DNA from: Planctomycetota bacterium
GTDB taxonomy: Bacteria; Planctomycetota; SZUA-567; H5-PLA8
DNA length: 64,000 bases
NCBI GenBank assembly: GCA_015075375.1
Contig: JABTUM010000001.1
Location: 1,979,201-2,043,200, forward strand
Direction of reading: 5' to 3'
Part shown: positions 1 through 13,100 of the stretch, piece after piece
Numbering within the stretch: the first letter of the stretch is position 1
Layout of the letters: the number at the start of each line of letters is the position of its first letter
Position numbers and translations under genes: made by a program
Notes under the pieces: model-generated
What the model saw: the letters and a program-made list of their open reading frames with translations, nothing else
What the model was told of the DNA's origin: nothing
Databases searched by the model: none

Positions 1-82
1 TTCATACTCTGCGCGCCTTGCGCGGCGAGCGTAACAAAACGCCTGGGTAACCGGCCGCCACCCTCGCGTAACGAATAACCTC

Positions 83-1279
<1,197 letters not shown>

Positions 1280-1516
1280 GTCGGGCGGTTCTCCGTTATG
1301 GTTTTTGCGCGGCAGGCATGATAGTGAACGAAGCGAAAGCTGGCGAGTGGCGATTCGAGCGCCGAGATCGTCGCCGGGGGAACCAGTGGTTCAAGCGGCG
1401 CTATCCAGCCGTTCAGGCTTCGAAGAACTCCCCGGCAGGCCAAACCGGGTAGCTGGCCAAACGCAAACGATCGTTATTGCAAGGCACGCTTTAGATCAAA
1501 AGCCTCTCGGGAAGGG

Positions 1517-2935
1517 CTACACTACGTTCACTTTCGGCTTGAGCCCGAATTTTTCCAGGCGGCTGCGCAGCGTATTACGCGTGATGCCTAATAGCTTGGC
1601 CGTGCGGACCTGGTTCCCATTCATCTTTTCCAAAGCGCGGGCGATCAGCAGGCGCTCCATCTCTTCGATCAGGCTGTCCTTTCCGCTGGCGAGCAAGCGG
1701 TCGATCAGCGCCTCCATGTCCTCTTCGGCCGCTTGGCGCGGCGCTCCGGACTCGGTGCGCGGACCGTCGGGGCCGAAATCGAGGTCTTCGATGGTGATGG
1801 ACGGCCCGTTGCAAAGCACCAGACCGCGCCGAATGACGTTCTCAAGCTGGCGGACGTTACCGGGCCAGTCGTAGCTGGTGAGCTTGTCCATGGCCTTGGC
1901 GCTGGCTTCGGTCGCTTCGCTCATCAGGATTTCGCGGTGCCGCGCGATCATGTACCGGACCAGCTCGGGTATGTCCTCGCGCCGCTCGCGCAGCGACGGG
2001 AGCATGATTTCGACAACGCGCAGGCGGTAGTAGAGATCCTCGCGGAAGCGCCCGTCCTTGATGCGCAGTTCCAGATCCTGGTGCGTGGCTGCGATGATGC
2101 GGACGTTGACGTTGATGGTCTCGTGCCCGCCCACGCGGTAGAACGTGCCGTCCTGCAGCACGCGCAGAATCTTGGCCTGCGTGGCCAAGCTCATGTCACC
2201 CACTTCATCCAGGTAGAGCGTGCCGTTATCGGCCTGTTCGAACTTGCCGAGCTTGCGCGTATCCGCGCCAGTGAACGCGCCTTTCTCGTGCCCGAACAAC
2301 TCGCTTTCGAGCAGCGTTTCGGTCAGCGCCGCGCAGTTGACGGCGAGAAACTGTTTGGCGTTGCGCGCCGAGTGCTGCCAGAGCGCGCGGGCCACGAGTT
2401 CCTTACCGGTGCCGGATTCGCCGCGAATGAGCACGGGGACGTCGCGCGTGGCAACCTGCCCGATGAGTTTGTATACGCGCTGCATGGCGGTGCTGCGCCC
2501 GATGATGCGGTCGGCGCTGGGAGGCGCTTTGCGCGAATCTTCCGGCGAATCGGTCGTCACGCGCCGGTTAAGCCGCGCGGTGGCCATCGCCTTCTCGACG
2601 GTCGCCTTGAGGGTTTTGCTGTCGAAGGGTTTGAGCAGGTAATCGTAGGCGCCCCGCTTCATCGCTTCGATGGCCGTCTCGGTGGTGCCGTGCGCGGTCA
2701 TGATGACGACAAGCTGCAACGGGCGCTCTTTGCGGATGGCTTGCAGGATATCGAGCCCGTCGGCTTTGCCGACGCGTACATCAAGGAGCACCAGCTCAGG
2801 ATCCTCGCCGCGCAGCGCTTCGAATCCAGCTTCGACGTTCTGCACCGCCGTCACTCGGCGGTCGTCGCTGGCGAGCAAACGCGCGAGGGAGTAACAAACG
2901 CCCTCGTCGTCGTCAATGATGAGTATCTTCTGCAT
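1517..2935 (-). CDS. Sigma-54-dependent response regulator, NtrC family
   Basis: Cytoplasmic transcriptional activator of sigma54 promoters, 472 residues. Receiver domain at about 1-120 with acidic pocket D8/D9, phosphoacceptor D52, T80 and K102. AAA+ domain with Walker A GESGTGKE at 172-179, the sigma54-contacting loop GAFTGA at 219-224 and Walker B GTLYLDEV near 238-245. C-terminal Fis-type helix-turn-helix (NGNQVRTAKLLGITRNTL) near 440-460. All catalytic and contact residues are present, so it should be active. It lies 30 nt downstream of the sensor kinase on the same strand and is almost certainly its partner. Target genes are not evident; I found no well-spaced sigma54 (-24/-12) promoter in the intergenic regions I read. 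Confidence 0.95.
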   Translation of the reverse strand: MQKILIIDDDEGVCYSLARLLASDDRRVTAVQNVEAGFEALRGEDPELVLLDVRVGKADGLDILQAIRKERPLQLVVIMTAHGTTETAIEAMKRGAYDYLLKPFDSKTLKATVEKAMATARLNRRVTTDSPEDSRKAPPSADRIIGRSTAMQRVYKLIGQVATRDVPVLIRGESGTGKELVARALWQHSARNAKQFLAVNCAALTETLLESELFGHEKGAFTGADTRKLGKFEQADNGTLYLDEVGDMSLATQAKILRVLQDGTFYRVGGHETINVNVRIIAATHQDLELRIKDGRFREDLYYRLRVVEIMLPSLRERREDIPELVRYMIARHREILMSEATEASAKAMDKLTSYDWPGNVRQLENVIRRGLVLCNGPSITIEDLDFGPDGPRTESGAPRQAAEEDMEALIDRLLASGKDSLIEEMERLLIARALEKMNGNQVRTAKLLGITRNTLRSRLEKFGLKPKVNVV

Positions 2936-2965
2936 GTTGCGGCTCCCGTTGCCTTCCGGCCCCTC

Positions 2966-4822
2966 TTACGCCAAGGCACGTTCCCTCCCGGGCAGCGTGA
3001 CGCGAAAGCGTACGCCCCGGCCTATATCCTTGCGTGGAGATTCCACGGTCAACTCGCCGCCGTGGGCGAGGACGATCCGTTTAACGATGGAAAGCCCGAG
3101 GCCGACCCCTTCGCGCTTCGTCGTGACAAAGGGCTCGAAAAGATGAGCCTGGACTTCCGGCGCCAGTCCCGGTCCGTCGTCGGCGACCTCGAAGAAGATG
3201 CGCGATTCGTCCGGCACGCCGTTGCGATCGACCCGGCCGCTTCGAATCTCGACGCGCCCGCGGCCGTTGGGGTTGAGCTGAGCGACCGCCTGCAACGCGT
3301 TGAGCACCAGATTGTATACGGCCTGCGAAAGTTGCATCGGATCGCCGGTGGCGGGCAACTCGCCGTCGGCGAGTTCGCACATCAGGCGCGTTCCTTCGTG
3401 CGCCGAAGTGGCCAGCAGCAGCAGCGACTCGTCGATTACCGCGTTGAGATCCAGCGGCTTGGGCTCGCGGATCGTGGCATGGGCACGGGAGCTTTCCAGG
3501 TAGCTCTCCACGATCTGTTCAAGCCGTTCGATCTGGCGGCGCATCATCTGCTGGTCTTCGAGCTGGTCTTCAGTCCAGCTCTGCGAACCGGTCAGGGATT
3601 CGAATAGAATTTTAAGGCTGGTCAGCGGGTTGCGAATCTCGTGCGAGAGCGCGCCAGCGAGTTCCACCAGCAGGCTCGACTTCTCGCTCTTGCGCAGTTG
3701 CTCTTCGGTTTCGAGCATGCGGCGGTGTACGCAGGCATTCTCTAGCGCCAGGCTTCCGGTGGCGGCCAGTCCCGCGAGCACCCGGCGCTTCTCGCTGCCC
3801 AGCGCCCTCTGCTTGCGCCGCAAGACCAGCAGCACGCCCATGGGCTTTTGCTGAGCGCTCAGCGGCACCACCGCGGCCGCCGCAAAACCGGCGGTCAGGA
3901 AGGCCGAGCGCGCCGCATCGCCGGAGGCTTCGAGAGACAGATCGGGGATGTCCAGAACCTCGGCAGGACTCTCGAACCCGCGCGACAGCAACGAGTCCGC
4001 GACCGGAAATTCCGGCCAATCGCGCTCGTTCGCCAAACGGCCCGCCGCGGCGCCTAATTCCAGGCTGGTGCCTTCCTTATTGAGGAGGAAAACCGCGGCC
4101 AGCGGAGCGCGCAACTGCTCGGCCGTCATCGATGCGAGCGTCTCCAACACCTGCTGCTGATTCAACGACGCGGCCAGTTCGTGGCCGGCCCGCGTCAGGA
4201 ACTGCAATTCCTTGGTCCGCCGCCTGGCCAGAACCAGCCGCCGCGTCGATTCGATCAGCCGAGCCGAATGCGCGGCCAGGGAAACCAGCAGTTCCTCGTC
4301 CTCGGCGGAAAAATGGTTCAGCCGCGTCGAGTCCACCGAGATGACGCCGATCACTTGACCGCGCAACTTGAGCGGCACCGCCATTTCACTGCGCAGGCCC
4401 TTTTGCACGCGGACGTAACGGGTGTCCTTCGAGACGTTCCCGATTCGAAGCGGTACCCCGGTTTCGGCGACCCAACCGGTAACGCCTTGGCCGACGCGCA
4501 GGCGCGTCTTGAAGATCGAATCGCTGTGGAAGCCCTCCGCGACCTTGACCTGCAAAATATCGGTGCCGGGCTGAATCAGCATCAAGCTGGCGGAGCTTGC
4601 GCGCGTAGTGCGATGCGCGGCCTCCAGAATCATCTGGAGCGCCTTCTTAGGCGCCAAGTCCGCGCCCAAGGCTTCGCTTACGCCCGTCAACGAAGCCAGT
4701 CGCCCTCGGCCTTTGACGGCCAAGGCCGGTTCGGTGCTGGAAGCACTGGGCAACGTCTTGCTCACGCGTTCGTGCCGTCCGTGTCCAAGGGTCGGTGGCT
4801 GCTTGGGGCGTTTTCGAGCCAT
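2966..4822 (-). CDS. Cytoplasmic sensor histidine kinase with two GAF domains
   Basis: Sensor kinase of a two-component pair with the following NtrC-type regulator. Using the ATG at 4820-4822 it has 618 residues: GAF-like domain at about 55-195, a second more divergent GAF-like domain at about 205-365, HisKA with the phosphoacceptor His394 in SHEIRNPLTS, then HATPase with the D-box DDGPGL and G-box GVGLGLSIVKR. No transmembrane segment is visible, so the signal is probably cytoplasmic (small molecule or redox) and bound by GAF. The frame stays open upstream to 4888, but the extra 22 residues (MLRLAKCGF...) look non-coding and the ATG at 4822 begins a typical basic N-terminus. Confidence 0.91.
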   Translation of the reverse strand: MARKRPKQPPTLGHGRHERVSKTLPSASSTEPALAVKGRGRLASLTGVSEALGADLAPKKALQMILEAAHRTTRASSASLMLIQPGTDILQVKVAEGFHSDSIFKTRLRVGQGVTGWVAETGVPLRIGNVSKDTRYVRVQKGLRSEMAVPLKLRGQVIGVISVDSTRLNHFSAEDEELLVSLAAHSARLIESTRRLVLARRRTKELQFLTRAGHELAASLNQQQVLETLASMTAEQLRAPLAAVFLLNKEGTSLELGAAAGRLANERDWPEFPVADSLLSRGFESPAEVLDIPDLSLEASGDAARSAFLTAGFAAAAVVPLSAQQKPMGVLLVLRRKQRALGSEKRRVLAGLAATGSLALENACVHRRMLETEEQLRKSEKSSLLVELAGALSHEIRNPLTSLKILFESLTGSQSWTEDQLEDQQMMRRQIERLEQIVESYLESSRAHATIREPKPLDLNAVIDESLLLLATSAHEGTRLMCELADGELPATGDPMQLSQAVYNLVLNALQAVAQLNPNGRGRVEIRSGRVDRNGVPDESRIFFEVADDGPGLAPEVQAHLFEPFVTTKREGVGLGLSIVKRIVLAHGGELTVESPRKDIGRGVRFRVTLPGRERALA

Positions 4823-4903
4823 GGTTCGCCAACACGCCTTGAAAGGTAGGGTATCAAATGGAAAGCCACACTTGGCCAACCGTAACATGGTGCTCTAGGG
4901 GAT

Positions 4904-4912
4904 GTTATAGCA
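4904..4912 (-). promoter_or_regulatory. Candidate extended -10 promoter for the kinase-regulator pair
   Basis: On the minus strand TGC-TATAAC lies about 80 nt upstream of the kinase ATG, in a locally AT-rich patch. It matches an extended -10 (TGn plus TATAAC). No convincing -35 is seen, hence the low confidence. Confidence 0.3.
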
Positions 4913-5014
4913 AGGCTGCGCTGATTGGAGCAGAGCAGGTTGTTTATTTTTACTCACTCAGCTCGAAATCGAACACGGCTCGTCTAGATCTGTTCATTTT
5001 TAACACGAAGTTGA

Positions 5015-5659
5015 CTAGTCGGGTTTGGAACGATCGATCGGCGCGGAACCGATGCCAAAGAGATGTTTGTTACCCCAAGCGTAATCAACGGCCGACCAGA
5101 GCGTGAAGGCGGTTACGAGCCACATCAAGGAATGCGCCATCGCCGAAACGTATTCGCCGTGATTCGATTCGTACGCCACCCACTCTTCGCCTTTAACTGC
5201 GGCAATGATCAAGACCGCGATGGCCACGCCGCCTTGCGCCACGGCTTTGATCTTCCCACTCGCGCGCGCGGAGACGAACTGCCCTTGCTCGATCCCGAAG
5301 TTGCGGATCACCGTCACCAGCAGATCGCGATAAAAAAGGATCATCACCATCCACAGCGGAATCCATTTGCCGTGGGCTTGGCTGGCGAAGCTGAAGAAGA
5401 CGCTCAGGCGAAACGTGCTGTCGGCATACGGGTCCAGAATCTTGCCGAAGTTGGAGACGAGGTTGTATCGGCGCGCGATGATCCCGTCGAGAATGTCGCT
5501 GACCTCGCTGAGCACGATGACGGCCAGGCAGGCCCACAGCCCCGCCTGAGGCGAAAGCCAAGCGCTCAAAAATCCACGTTCGCCCGAGCCGATGAACAGC
5601 GCCAGGAAGATGGGCGCGCTGGCCAATCGGAAGAGCGTAAGCATGTTGGGGACGTTCAT
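5015..5659 (-). CDS. pgsA: CDP-alcohol phosphatidyltransferase, probably phosphatidylglycerophosphate synthase
   Basis: Integral membrane enzyme that transfers a phosphatidyl group from CDP-diacylglycerol to an alcohol, most likely glycerol-3-phosphate in phosphatidylglycerol synthesis. The 214-residue protein contains the complete family motif D-x2-D-G-x2-A-R-x8-G-x3-D-x3-D at D55, D58, G59, A62, R63, G72, D76 and D80. The N-terminus (NVPNMLTLFRLASAP) is typical of PgsA, and several hydrophobic helices follow. Substrate assignment within the superfamily is inference; related enzymes use inositol phosphate or phosphatidylglycerol. It stands alone between the kinase gene and a dioxygenase gene. 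Confidence 0.88.
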   Translation of the reverse strand: MNVPNMLTLFRLASAPIFLALFIGSGERGFLSAWLSPQAGLWACLAVIVLSEVSDILDGIIARRYNLVSNFGKILDPYADSTFRLSVFFSFASQAHGKWIPLWMVMILFYRDLLVTVIRNFGIEQGQFVSARASGKIKAVAQGGVAIAVLIIAAVKGEEWVAYESNHGEYVSAMAHSLMWLVTAFTLWSAVDYAWGNKHLFGIGSAPIDRSKPD

Positions 5660-5825
5660 GGCTACGGCTAAAGATAGGTCGCGGCGTTACGGCGGCAAGG
5701 GAAGGATGTGCGTAACGGCTTGAAGTTTCCGATGCTGCGCTTCCACCCTCTGCGAACGGCCCGCGCCCCTCGGGCGCAGGCCCGCATAAGCGCACCTTCC
5801 AAGAACCGATCTAGCCTCAGCCGGC

Positions 5826-6710
5826 CTACGAAGCCCGGGCCCGGCGCGCACGGCTTTCTTCCAGCAATTTAAATTGTTCGGGCTTGCGGCTCGGAGTACG
5901 GCGGCGTTCGCGAGTCGGCTGAAAGGAATGGCGTTCGGCCTTCAGCGCGCGAAGTACGGCCCTTTCGGTAGGGCTGTAGTCGGCGGCATCGGGCCGGTCG
6001 AAGCACATTGGGGCGACCAGATGCTCGACTGGATTGGAGATTACCCTCGCCACACCGCTGGGATTGGGCGCGGGCGAATGCAACATGAACGGATGCAACA
6101 GGATCACGTCGCCGACCTCCCCCGTGGCTTCGCGGAAATCGGTGCACTCGCGAATCAGTTCATGAGAGGGCATATGCGTATCGATGCCTTCCGGATGCGC
6201 GGATAAATAACGCGAAACGGGAGCGATCGAATCGGGGGCAAAAAACGTACCGCCCATGCGCGGACCGATGTCGGACCAGATCACAAGCGTCAGCACGGCT
6301 TGCTCGGGGCTATCTAGGAAATGGCGGAAAAAGCCGCCGTCGATGTGCCAGCCTTCACTGGCCGGCGACGGCGGAGCCCACCGGTCGGCTTTCCAGTTCA
6401 GATTGACGATGAAGCCGTCGTTCCACATCACCGGGCGCTGCAAGCGTTCTTCGCCGCCCACGAGGTCGCAGATCGCGCCGTACGCTTTGGGCGCGAACTC
6501 CGATGCGTCCAGCACGGTCGTGGCCTCGCACTTGGGCTTGGATTCCTTCCACGTGCGCGGATCGTGCGGGTCTATCTGCATGCGCTCGAAGGCGGAGGCC
6601 ACCAAAGCTTGTCCTTCGGAACGCGGGAAGCATGCTTTGAGGTGGACGAAGCCGTACGTGATGAAATGTTCGATTTCGGCATCGCTGAGAACTTTGCGTG
6701 GAGCGGACAT
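5826..6710 (-). CDS. Phytanoyl-CoA dioxygenase (PhyH) family oxygenase
   Basis: Predicted Fe(II)/2-oxoglutarate-dependent oxygenase of 294 residues from the ATG at 6708-6710. The metal-binding H-x-D is H122-x-D124 in GWHIDGGFF. The distal His lies in DVILLHPFMLHSPAPN (H206/H211) and R222 is the likely 2-oxoglutarate anchor. The fold from residue 10 (DAEIEHFITYGFVHL) to about 235 is PhyH-like, followed by a basic tail. The open frame extends to 6794, but that extension looks non-coding. The substrate is unknown; this family hydroxylates fatty acyl-CoAs, small secondary metabolites and osmolytes. Neighbours give no pathway clue. Confidence 0.85.
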   Translation of the reverse strand: MSAPRKVLSDAEIEHFITYGFVHLKACFPRSEGQALVASAFERMQIDPHDPRTWKESKPKCEATTVLDASEFAPKAYGAICDLVGGEERLQRPVMWNDGFIVNLNWKADRWAPPSPASEGWHIDGGFFRHFLDSPEQAVLTLVIWSDIGPRMGGTFFAPDSIAPVSRYLSAHPEGIDTHMPSHELIRECTDFREATGEVGDVILLHPFMLHSPAPNPSGVARVISNPVEHLVAPMCFDRPDAADYSPTERAVLRALKAERHSFQPTRERRRTPSRKPEQFKLLEESRARRARAS

Positions 6711-6919
6711 GGCGGGGGCACTCAATCCGGCCCCGCGCGGCGATGGGCGCGAAGGCATACGAAAACTTAGCCCGTGCAGCGTAGTGCATGCCATAGGGAA
6801 ACTGAGCTATCCCCTAGATTCACTGCTCAAGAATCAAATAGATCGAAGAGCCAGACCCGGCTTGAACAGGCACCCGGCCCAATAGCCCGAGCCTGGAATT
6901 CCTATCGCGTGCACGAGCA

Positions 6920-7996
<1,077 letters not shown>

Positions 7997-8117
7997 GGGC
8001 AGACTCCAAAGATGGACCGGCGGCCAAAAAATTCGTTTCCAGTTTGCAGAAGCCGGGCGGCTAAGGAAATCGAAAAAGCAGCGCGGGCCGTTCCGTCGAG
8101 AAATCCGGCCTTTGCGG

Positions 8118-9146
8118 CTACTCCGGCTTTGCGCGCACCGCCGGCGGCAGGCCATCCGGCCCCGGTTCTTCGCCCGGTGGGCGCGTCTTCCAGCGCTTAT
8201 GCACCCACAGCCACTGCTCGGGGTACGCGCGGATGGCCTTTTCGTACGCGCGATGAATTCGCGAAAGGATGCGAACCTTGTCCTCTTCGTGAGTTCCCGT
8301 GCGCTCGAACGGAATCACATCCCAAAGGTGGAAGCGATGCCGCACGCCGTCGGACTGTCGGTTGAGCGTCCCCACCACCAGCGGAGCCTTGGTCGCGAGC
8401 TGCAAATCCGCCGGGCTGGTTACGGTGCTGGCCGGCGTGCCAAAGACCGGAATGAAACAGCCCGCCACGCCACCGTTCTGGTCGATCGACATGGTGACCA
8501 GATGCCCTTGGTCCAGCAGCTTCTTCAGATACCAAAGCACGTTCCACTTTTCGATGATGCGGTTCCCGCCTTGTTCGCGCATCTCGCGGACCATTTCGTC
8601 GAGCAGCGGATTGTCCAGCGGCCGGGCCACGGACTGGATCGGAAGTCCTTTTAGGCCCACCAGATGGCCGGACAGTTCCCAATTGCCGTGGTGCGCGGGC
8701 ACAAAAAGAACGCCTTTGCCATGGCCCTGCGCCAACAGCGTATCGACTTCCTTCAATTCGCTGAGGTCCGCGACCTCATCGACGGTCTCCTGCGTGATGG
8801 CGCCCATGCGCGCGAACTCGACCAGCGAAAGCCCGGTGTGTTCGAAGTACTTCAGGCACCAGGCTTCCTTTTGAGCACGCGGGTATTCGTCGCGAAACGC
8901 GATGTCCATGTGCCGCAGCACCTGGTTGCGGTAGCGCCGTGAGGCCCGCCAGCCCAAGCGGCCCAAAGCTCGGCCGACTGCGGGAGCCCAAGCCGCCGGA
9001 AGCGCGCGGAAGCAAAGAATCGCCAGCCGGGCTATTGCGTAAACGGCCCGATCAAGCTGCGGATCGCGCGGCTTCCGGGTGGGGCGAGCGGTACCCAGGC
9101 CGGCGGTGCGGCCCGAAACGGCGGCATTCGAACGTGGTTCGGCCAT
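8118..9146 (-). CDS. Lysophospholipid / lipid A acyltransferase, LpxL (HtrB)-like
   Basis: Inner-membrane acyltransferase of the LpxL/LpxM family, expected to add a secondary acyl chain to lipid A or a related lipid. The 342-residue product (ATG at 9144-9146) has the catalytic H-x4-E as H152-HGNW-E157, preceded by a hydrophobic N-terminal segment near 35-55, and the downstream SIDQNGG and WLWVHKRWKTRP blocks typical of the family. Its presence argues for an outer membrane with lipid A. A start at 9158 (MGRF) is also possible; the longer frame to 9455 collides with the rhomboid gene. Specificity (lauroyl, myristoyl, or a non-LPS glycolipid) cannot be read. Confidence 0.9.
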   Translation of the reverse strand: MAEPRSNAAVSGRTAGLGTARPTRKPRDPQLDRAVYAIARLAILCFRALPAAWAPAVGRALGRLGWRASRRYRNQVLRHMDIAFRDEYPRAQKEAWCLKYFEHTGLSLVEFARMGAITQETVDEVADLSELKEVDTLLAQGHGKGVLFVPAHHGNWELSGHLVGLKGLPIQSVARPLDNPLLDEMVREMREQGGNRIIEKWNVLWYLKKLLDQGHLVTMSIDQNGGVAGCFIPVFGTPASTVTSPADLQLATKAPLVVGTLNRQSDGVRHRFHLWDVIPFERTGTHEEDKVRILSRIHRAYEKAIRAYPEQWLWVHKRWKTRPPGEEPGPDGLPPAVRAKPE

Positions 9147-9220
9147 GAAGCGCCCCATGACACCCGAAAATCGAGCGGAATCAAGCGCGAGTGCGAATGG
9201 CCGGGAATGCAAACCTAACC

Positions 9221-10114
9221 TTAACGGCGATACTTCTCGCTGCTGGTGCGTAGAAAGGCGCGCTCTTCTTCGGTAAGCGCGTTCATGCCTTCGCGCTTGA
9301 TCTTGGCCAGCAAGGCGTCCACGCGCGCGGCGGTGCTGGAATCGATGCTGGGCTCGGCCTCCAGCGCGTCCGGAATCCGTACATCGGCAAACGGGTCGGG
9401 CTTGACGACTCGCAGCTTTGGCTTGCGCCGGAAGAATCTTTTGAATCGCTCCCACAGCCCGAGTTTACCCGTCGGCGTGTCCTTGAAGACGCGTAAGTCG
9501 AGCTTTAAAAACACAAGGGCCATCAGGGCGCCACTTAGATGCGCCGTGTGCGCAACATGGTCTCCGCCTTGGAGCGTCCCGACCAGATCCATCAGCACGA
9601 TCACGATTGCGAACGTTCGTAGCGTCATGCTAATAAAAAAGATATTTACCGGTTGGCTGGGATTATAGATCGCGGCCAGAATCGTGATGCCCACAGTCGC
9701 CCCGGACGCCCCTAATGCCGGCGCCGTCGTCCAGGCGATATGCCCCAAGCTTCCCGCAATACCGCAGAGCACATAGAGGACTATCAGATTGCGCGGGCCG
9801 TAGATCGTCTCTAATTCCCTGCCGAACAGCCAAAGGGCGTACATGTTGAAGAGAATGTGCCAGAGGTCCATCTGCGAAAACGCGCAAGTAATTAACGTGT
9901 GGAAATAAAAATCGTTCAGCACCCCGTCGCGGCTGACCAAAAAATGCCGCTCCATGAAAGCGGACATTTGCTCGCTGTCGTGCGCGGCCAACCAGAGAAT
10001 GAACACCACCGCGTTCAACGCGATCAGAACTTGCGTGGAGCCCCAAAGCGCAAGCGCCCCGCGCAACCCGCCGGCGGGTTCTTCCCTCGAATAGTCGCGG
10101 TCGTAAATGCCCAT
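9221..10114 (-). CDS. Rhomboid-family intramembrane serine protease
   Basis: Polytopic inner-membrane protease that cleaves transmembrane substrates. The 297-residue protein has the structural HILFN motif at 86-90, the catalytic GASG with Ser137, and the catalytic His192 in AHLSGAL. There is a first helix near 28-43 and further helices through about 205. A cytoplasmic tail of about 90 residues follows, basic then acidic, ending in a short helical segment (LAKIKREGMNALTEEERAFL). Such tails are common in rhomboids of little-cultivated bacteria and their role is unknown. The gene is 74 nt upstream of the acyltransferase on the same strand. Confidence 0.93.
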   Translation of the reverse strand: MGIYDRDYSREEPAGGLRGALALWGSTQVLIALNAVVFILWLAAHDSEQMSAFMERHFLVSRDGVLNDFYFHTLITCAFSQMDLWHILFNMYALWLFGRELETIYGPRNLIVLYVLCGIAGSLGHIAWTTAPALGASGATVGITILAAIYNPSQPVNIFFISMTLRTFAIVIVLMDLVGTLQGGDHVAHTAHLSGALMALVFLKLDLRVFKDTPTGKLGLWERFKRFFRRKPKLRVVKPDPFADVRIPDALEAEPSIDSSTAARVDALLAKIKREGMNALTEEERAFLRTSSEKYRR

Positions 10115-10195
10115 CGCGCCCGGCCTCGGCCTGCTGGCCTATTATGTGTTCAGTCCGGGCGAATGCATCCCTGTTTTTTGTGAAGTCGTTGCAGG

Positions 10196-13100
10196 CTAAG
10201 GAACGGCAACCCGGTTGTTACCTTCGTAAATCTCCTCCAGCTTCCCATCGGGATCGGCCACGACGCGCCATCCCGCATGCTCGGCCGGCAGCACAAACTC
10301 GAAGTCAAGCGCTTTGGGTTGCAGGTCGCCCACCCCCGCCAGCTTTCCCATCGCTTGTTTCTGTTGCACGGCCCCTTGTGCGTCCACCAGAGCCACCACC
10401 GCTTCGGGCGCGTCTGCCACGCCCATGTTGAAGACCTGACCGCGCAACTTCGCGCCATCGATCTTCAGGGCCAGCGGGCTGAGCGCCAAGTCCGCGCGTG
10501 TTTCAAGCGCGCCCAGCGACTGCCCCTGTTCGGCCTGCAGGTGCAGCACATACACGCCCTTCTTCGGCAACGCCACCTCGAAGGAGTGACCCTTGCCCAG
10601 CACCACGGTCTCCTTTCGATTCACCTCGTCGGCCGCATCGTCTTCGTTGGCGTCGGGTCCAAACTGAAGCGAGTACCGAGCGTGCGCCAACCGCCAGACC
10701 GTTCCGCGGCCCTTCAGCGCCCGGTCGCTTACGTTACACAACAGAACCTTCAGTTCGTTCGGCGACGCCTTCAGCACCAGCGCTGCGTAGTCGGTCCCGA
10801 AACCGTCCCAGCTCACGGCATAAGAATGATTGAACTTGTTCCGCGTCGCATGCCCGCCGCAGTACAGAATCGACGGCATCGTCAGCGCGTACAGAAAGAC
10901 GCGGTCGGTGAAGCATTCGCTCGTCGTATAAATATGCCTGTACCGCTGCAACTCCGTGACGTCGTTCTTGAGCGTCTCGATCAGATGCTTCTTATCGCCG
11001 GTGCGATAGAATAAGTACGTACTGGCGCGGTTTTCCTCCACAAGCTTCGCTTCCGTTTCAGGTTTCAATTCCAGCAGGCCATCTTGCAACAATTCGGGCA
11101 ACATGCGCCTGACGTCGCCTTGCGAGCGTCCTTGCGCGTTGAGGAACTCGTTAAAAGGCGCGATGTACTTCTTGTCTCCGGTGATTTGCGCCAGAAACGT
11201 ATGCGCGCTGGCCTGGCCGCCGTAGCCGCCGGCAAACGGGTACGTTTCCGATGCCGTCACGCGATCGCTCGCGACATCCACGCCCGTCGCGTAAGCGCCG
11301 GGCTGCTGGTGAGCGAGCCAACTAACGGCCCATTCGTCCAGCCACTTCAACACGGTGGGATGACGGTTGTACCAGCAGACCTCCAGTGCCGGATGCCACA
11401 TCAACGGATGCGCATGCCCGTCCGTATCAGGCTTGCGGTCCATACGCAGATCGGCCGAACCGCATTCCTGCGACTTGAAGTGCCGGTGCCCGGCGGCATT
11501 AACCACCGTCAGCTTTTCGGTGCTCCGCGCGGCGACCAGACAGCGGTTGAAGTAAACCGGATCGCCGTAATTCCACCATAGCATCAGCGCTTCGTGGTTG
11601 ATCCCTTCCTCGTATGCGTGCAACGGGTCGGTGGTATTCCGGTTCAGCCCTTCCTCCAGATTCGCGCGCTCGGCCTGTTCGGCCAATCGCGCCCCCGCGT
11701 CGAGCACCCGTCCGCCCACCCCGTCGCGCTCGAACATCGGGAAGCCCGCGAAATTCTGCATCAGGTCCGTATCGTCGCCGACTTCCCCGCCAAACTCTCC
11801 GTTCGGCGTCATGCGTTCGTCGATCCACCATGCGGCGACTTCGCGCGATTGCATCCACGCCTGCCGCGACAGCACCGCCCAATCCGGCACGCCTTCGATC
11901 CGGTCGTACTTCGTTTCGAACGCGGGCGTAGCGTTCTCTTTGCGCAGGATATTCCGCCAGCACCATTCGTAATACTGGCGCACAACTGGGTCCTTGCCCT
12001 CGGCGTCGATGGCGCGGCACCGGTCGATCGTATCGAAGATCTCTTTGACCCACGGGCTCATCGACGCGTTCTTCGGATCCGCATGCCATTTGTCCATTTG
12101 TTCCCGGCTATGGAACGAATTCCAAGGCCGCGCCTCGCTCATGTTGGCGTAGAAACCTTTGAGCAGTGTCTTGCGGTATTCGAGCGCTTCCGCCTGCGCC
12201 GCCGCACGCTCCACGACGTACCGTTCGAGCTTTACGCGGGTCAGTTTGGCCGGCGCGTCGAAGCGCAGCGAAATCCAGAGCCGCCGCCCCGCCGGAACGA
12301 TCTGATCCGGAAAGTCGAGAATCAACCGCAGCCGGCCGGACTCGGCCAGCGCGTAGTCCGCGCCGTGCAGCTCCAGCCGCGGATTGATCGGATCCTGAAC
12401 ACGCAGCGTAAACGCCAGCGGCCTAACCTCGCCGCGAACCTCGGCGTCGAGCCCCAAGGCCGCGAGCGGCGTCTCCGCCTCCAGCGGTTCGGTGATCAAA
12501 TGAACCCAGCGTCCGGACGGCGCTTCCAGCGAGCCCGTTTCCGGAGCGCCTGGTGCGGAGCACGCGTAAACCGCCCGGTCTTCCGCGCCGAAGCGCTTCT
12601 CAAGCGCCGGGCGAAGTTCGGCCGCCGCTTGCTCGGTTTTCCAGTTGGCCGCACCCGCCTTCGGGGCAGGCAGTGTGCCCGCGCCTTTCGACACCCGAAA
12701 AAACGAAAGATCCGCGATCTTTCCGTCGCCCACTTCGAAGAAGCTGACTTTTCCGGTTTGGACCGGCGCATCGAACCAGGCGCGGCTATTCTCGGTCTGG
12801 CCGGGAAATTCGTGCACCAGCGTCCCGCCTTCTGGCGTGTCGTAACCGGGCACATCGCGGAAGAGCTTCGCTTTAACGCCCCCGCGCACCACCACTGCGT
12901 TAAAACCTTCGCGGTCCGCCAGCGTCAGATGCAAACCGTCGTTACGGTTCCAGGCATAGCCCACGCCGCTGCCGGCGGAAGGCTGGTTGTATTCCCAGTT
13001 CCCGCCGTCCCAGCGCCCGCTGTGCAGGGAGCCGTCGATGGGATTGACGATGAAGCCGCGCACCGAGCGGCAATCGGCGGGCCGCAGCTTGGTCACCCGC

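Noticed and set aside
1733..3607. Very long plus-strand open frame (624 codons) opposite the regulator and kinase
   Set aside because: Antisense shadow of two well-supported genes in GC-rich DNA; its translation is low-complexity Arg/Ala/His-rich and matches no family.
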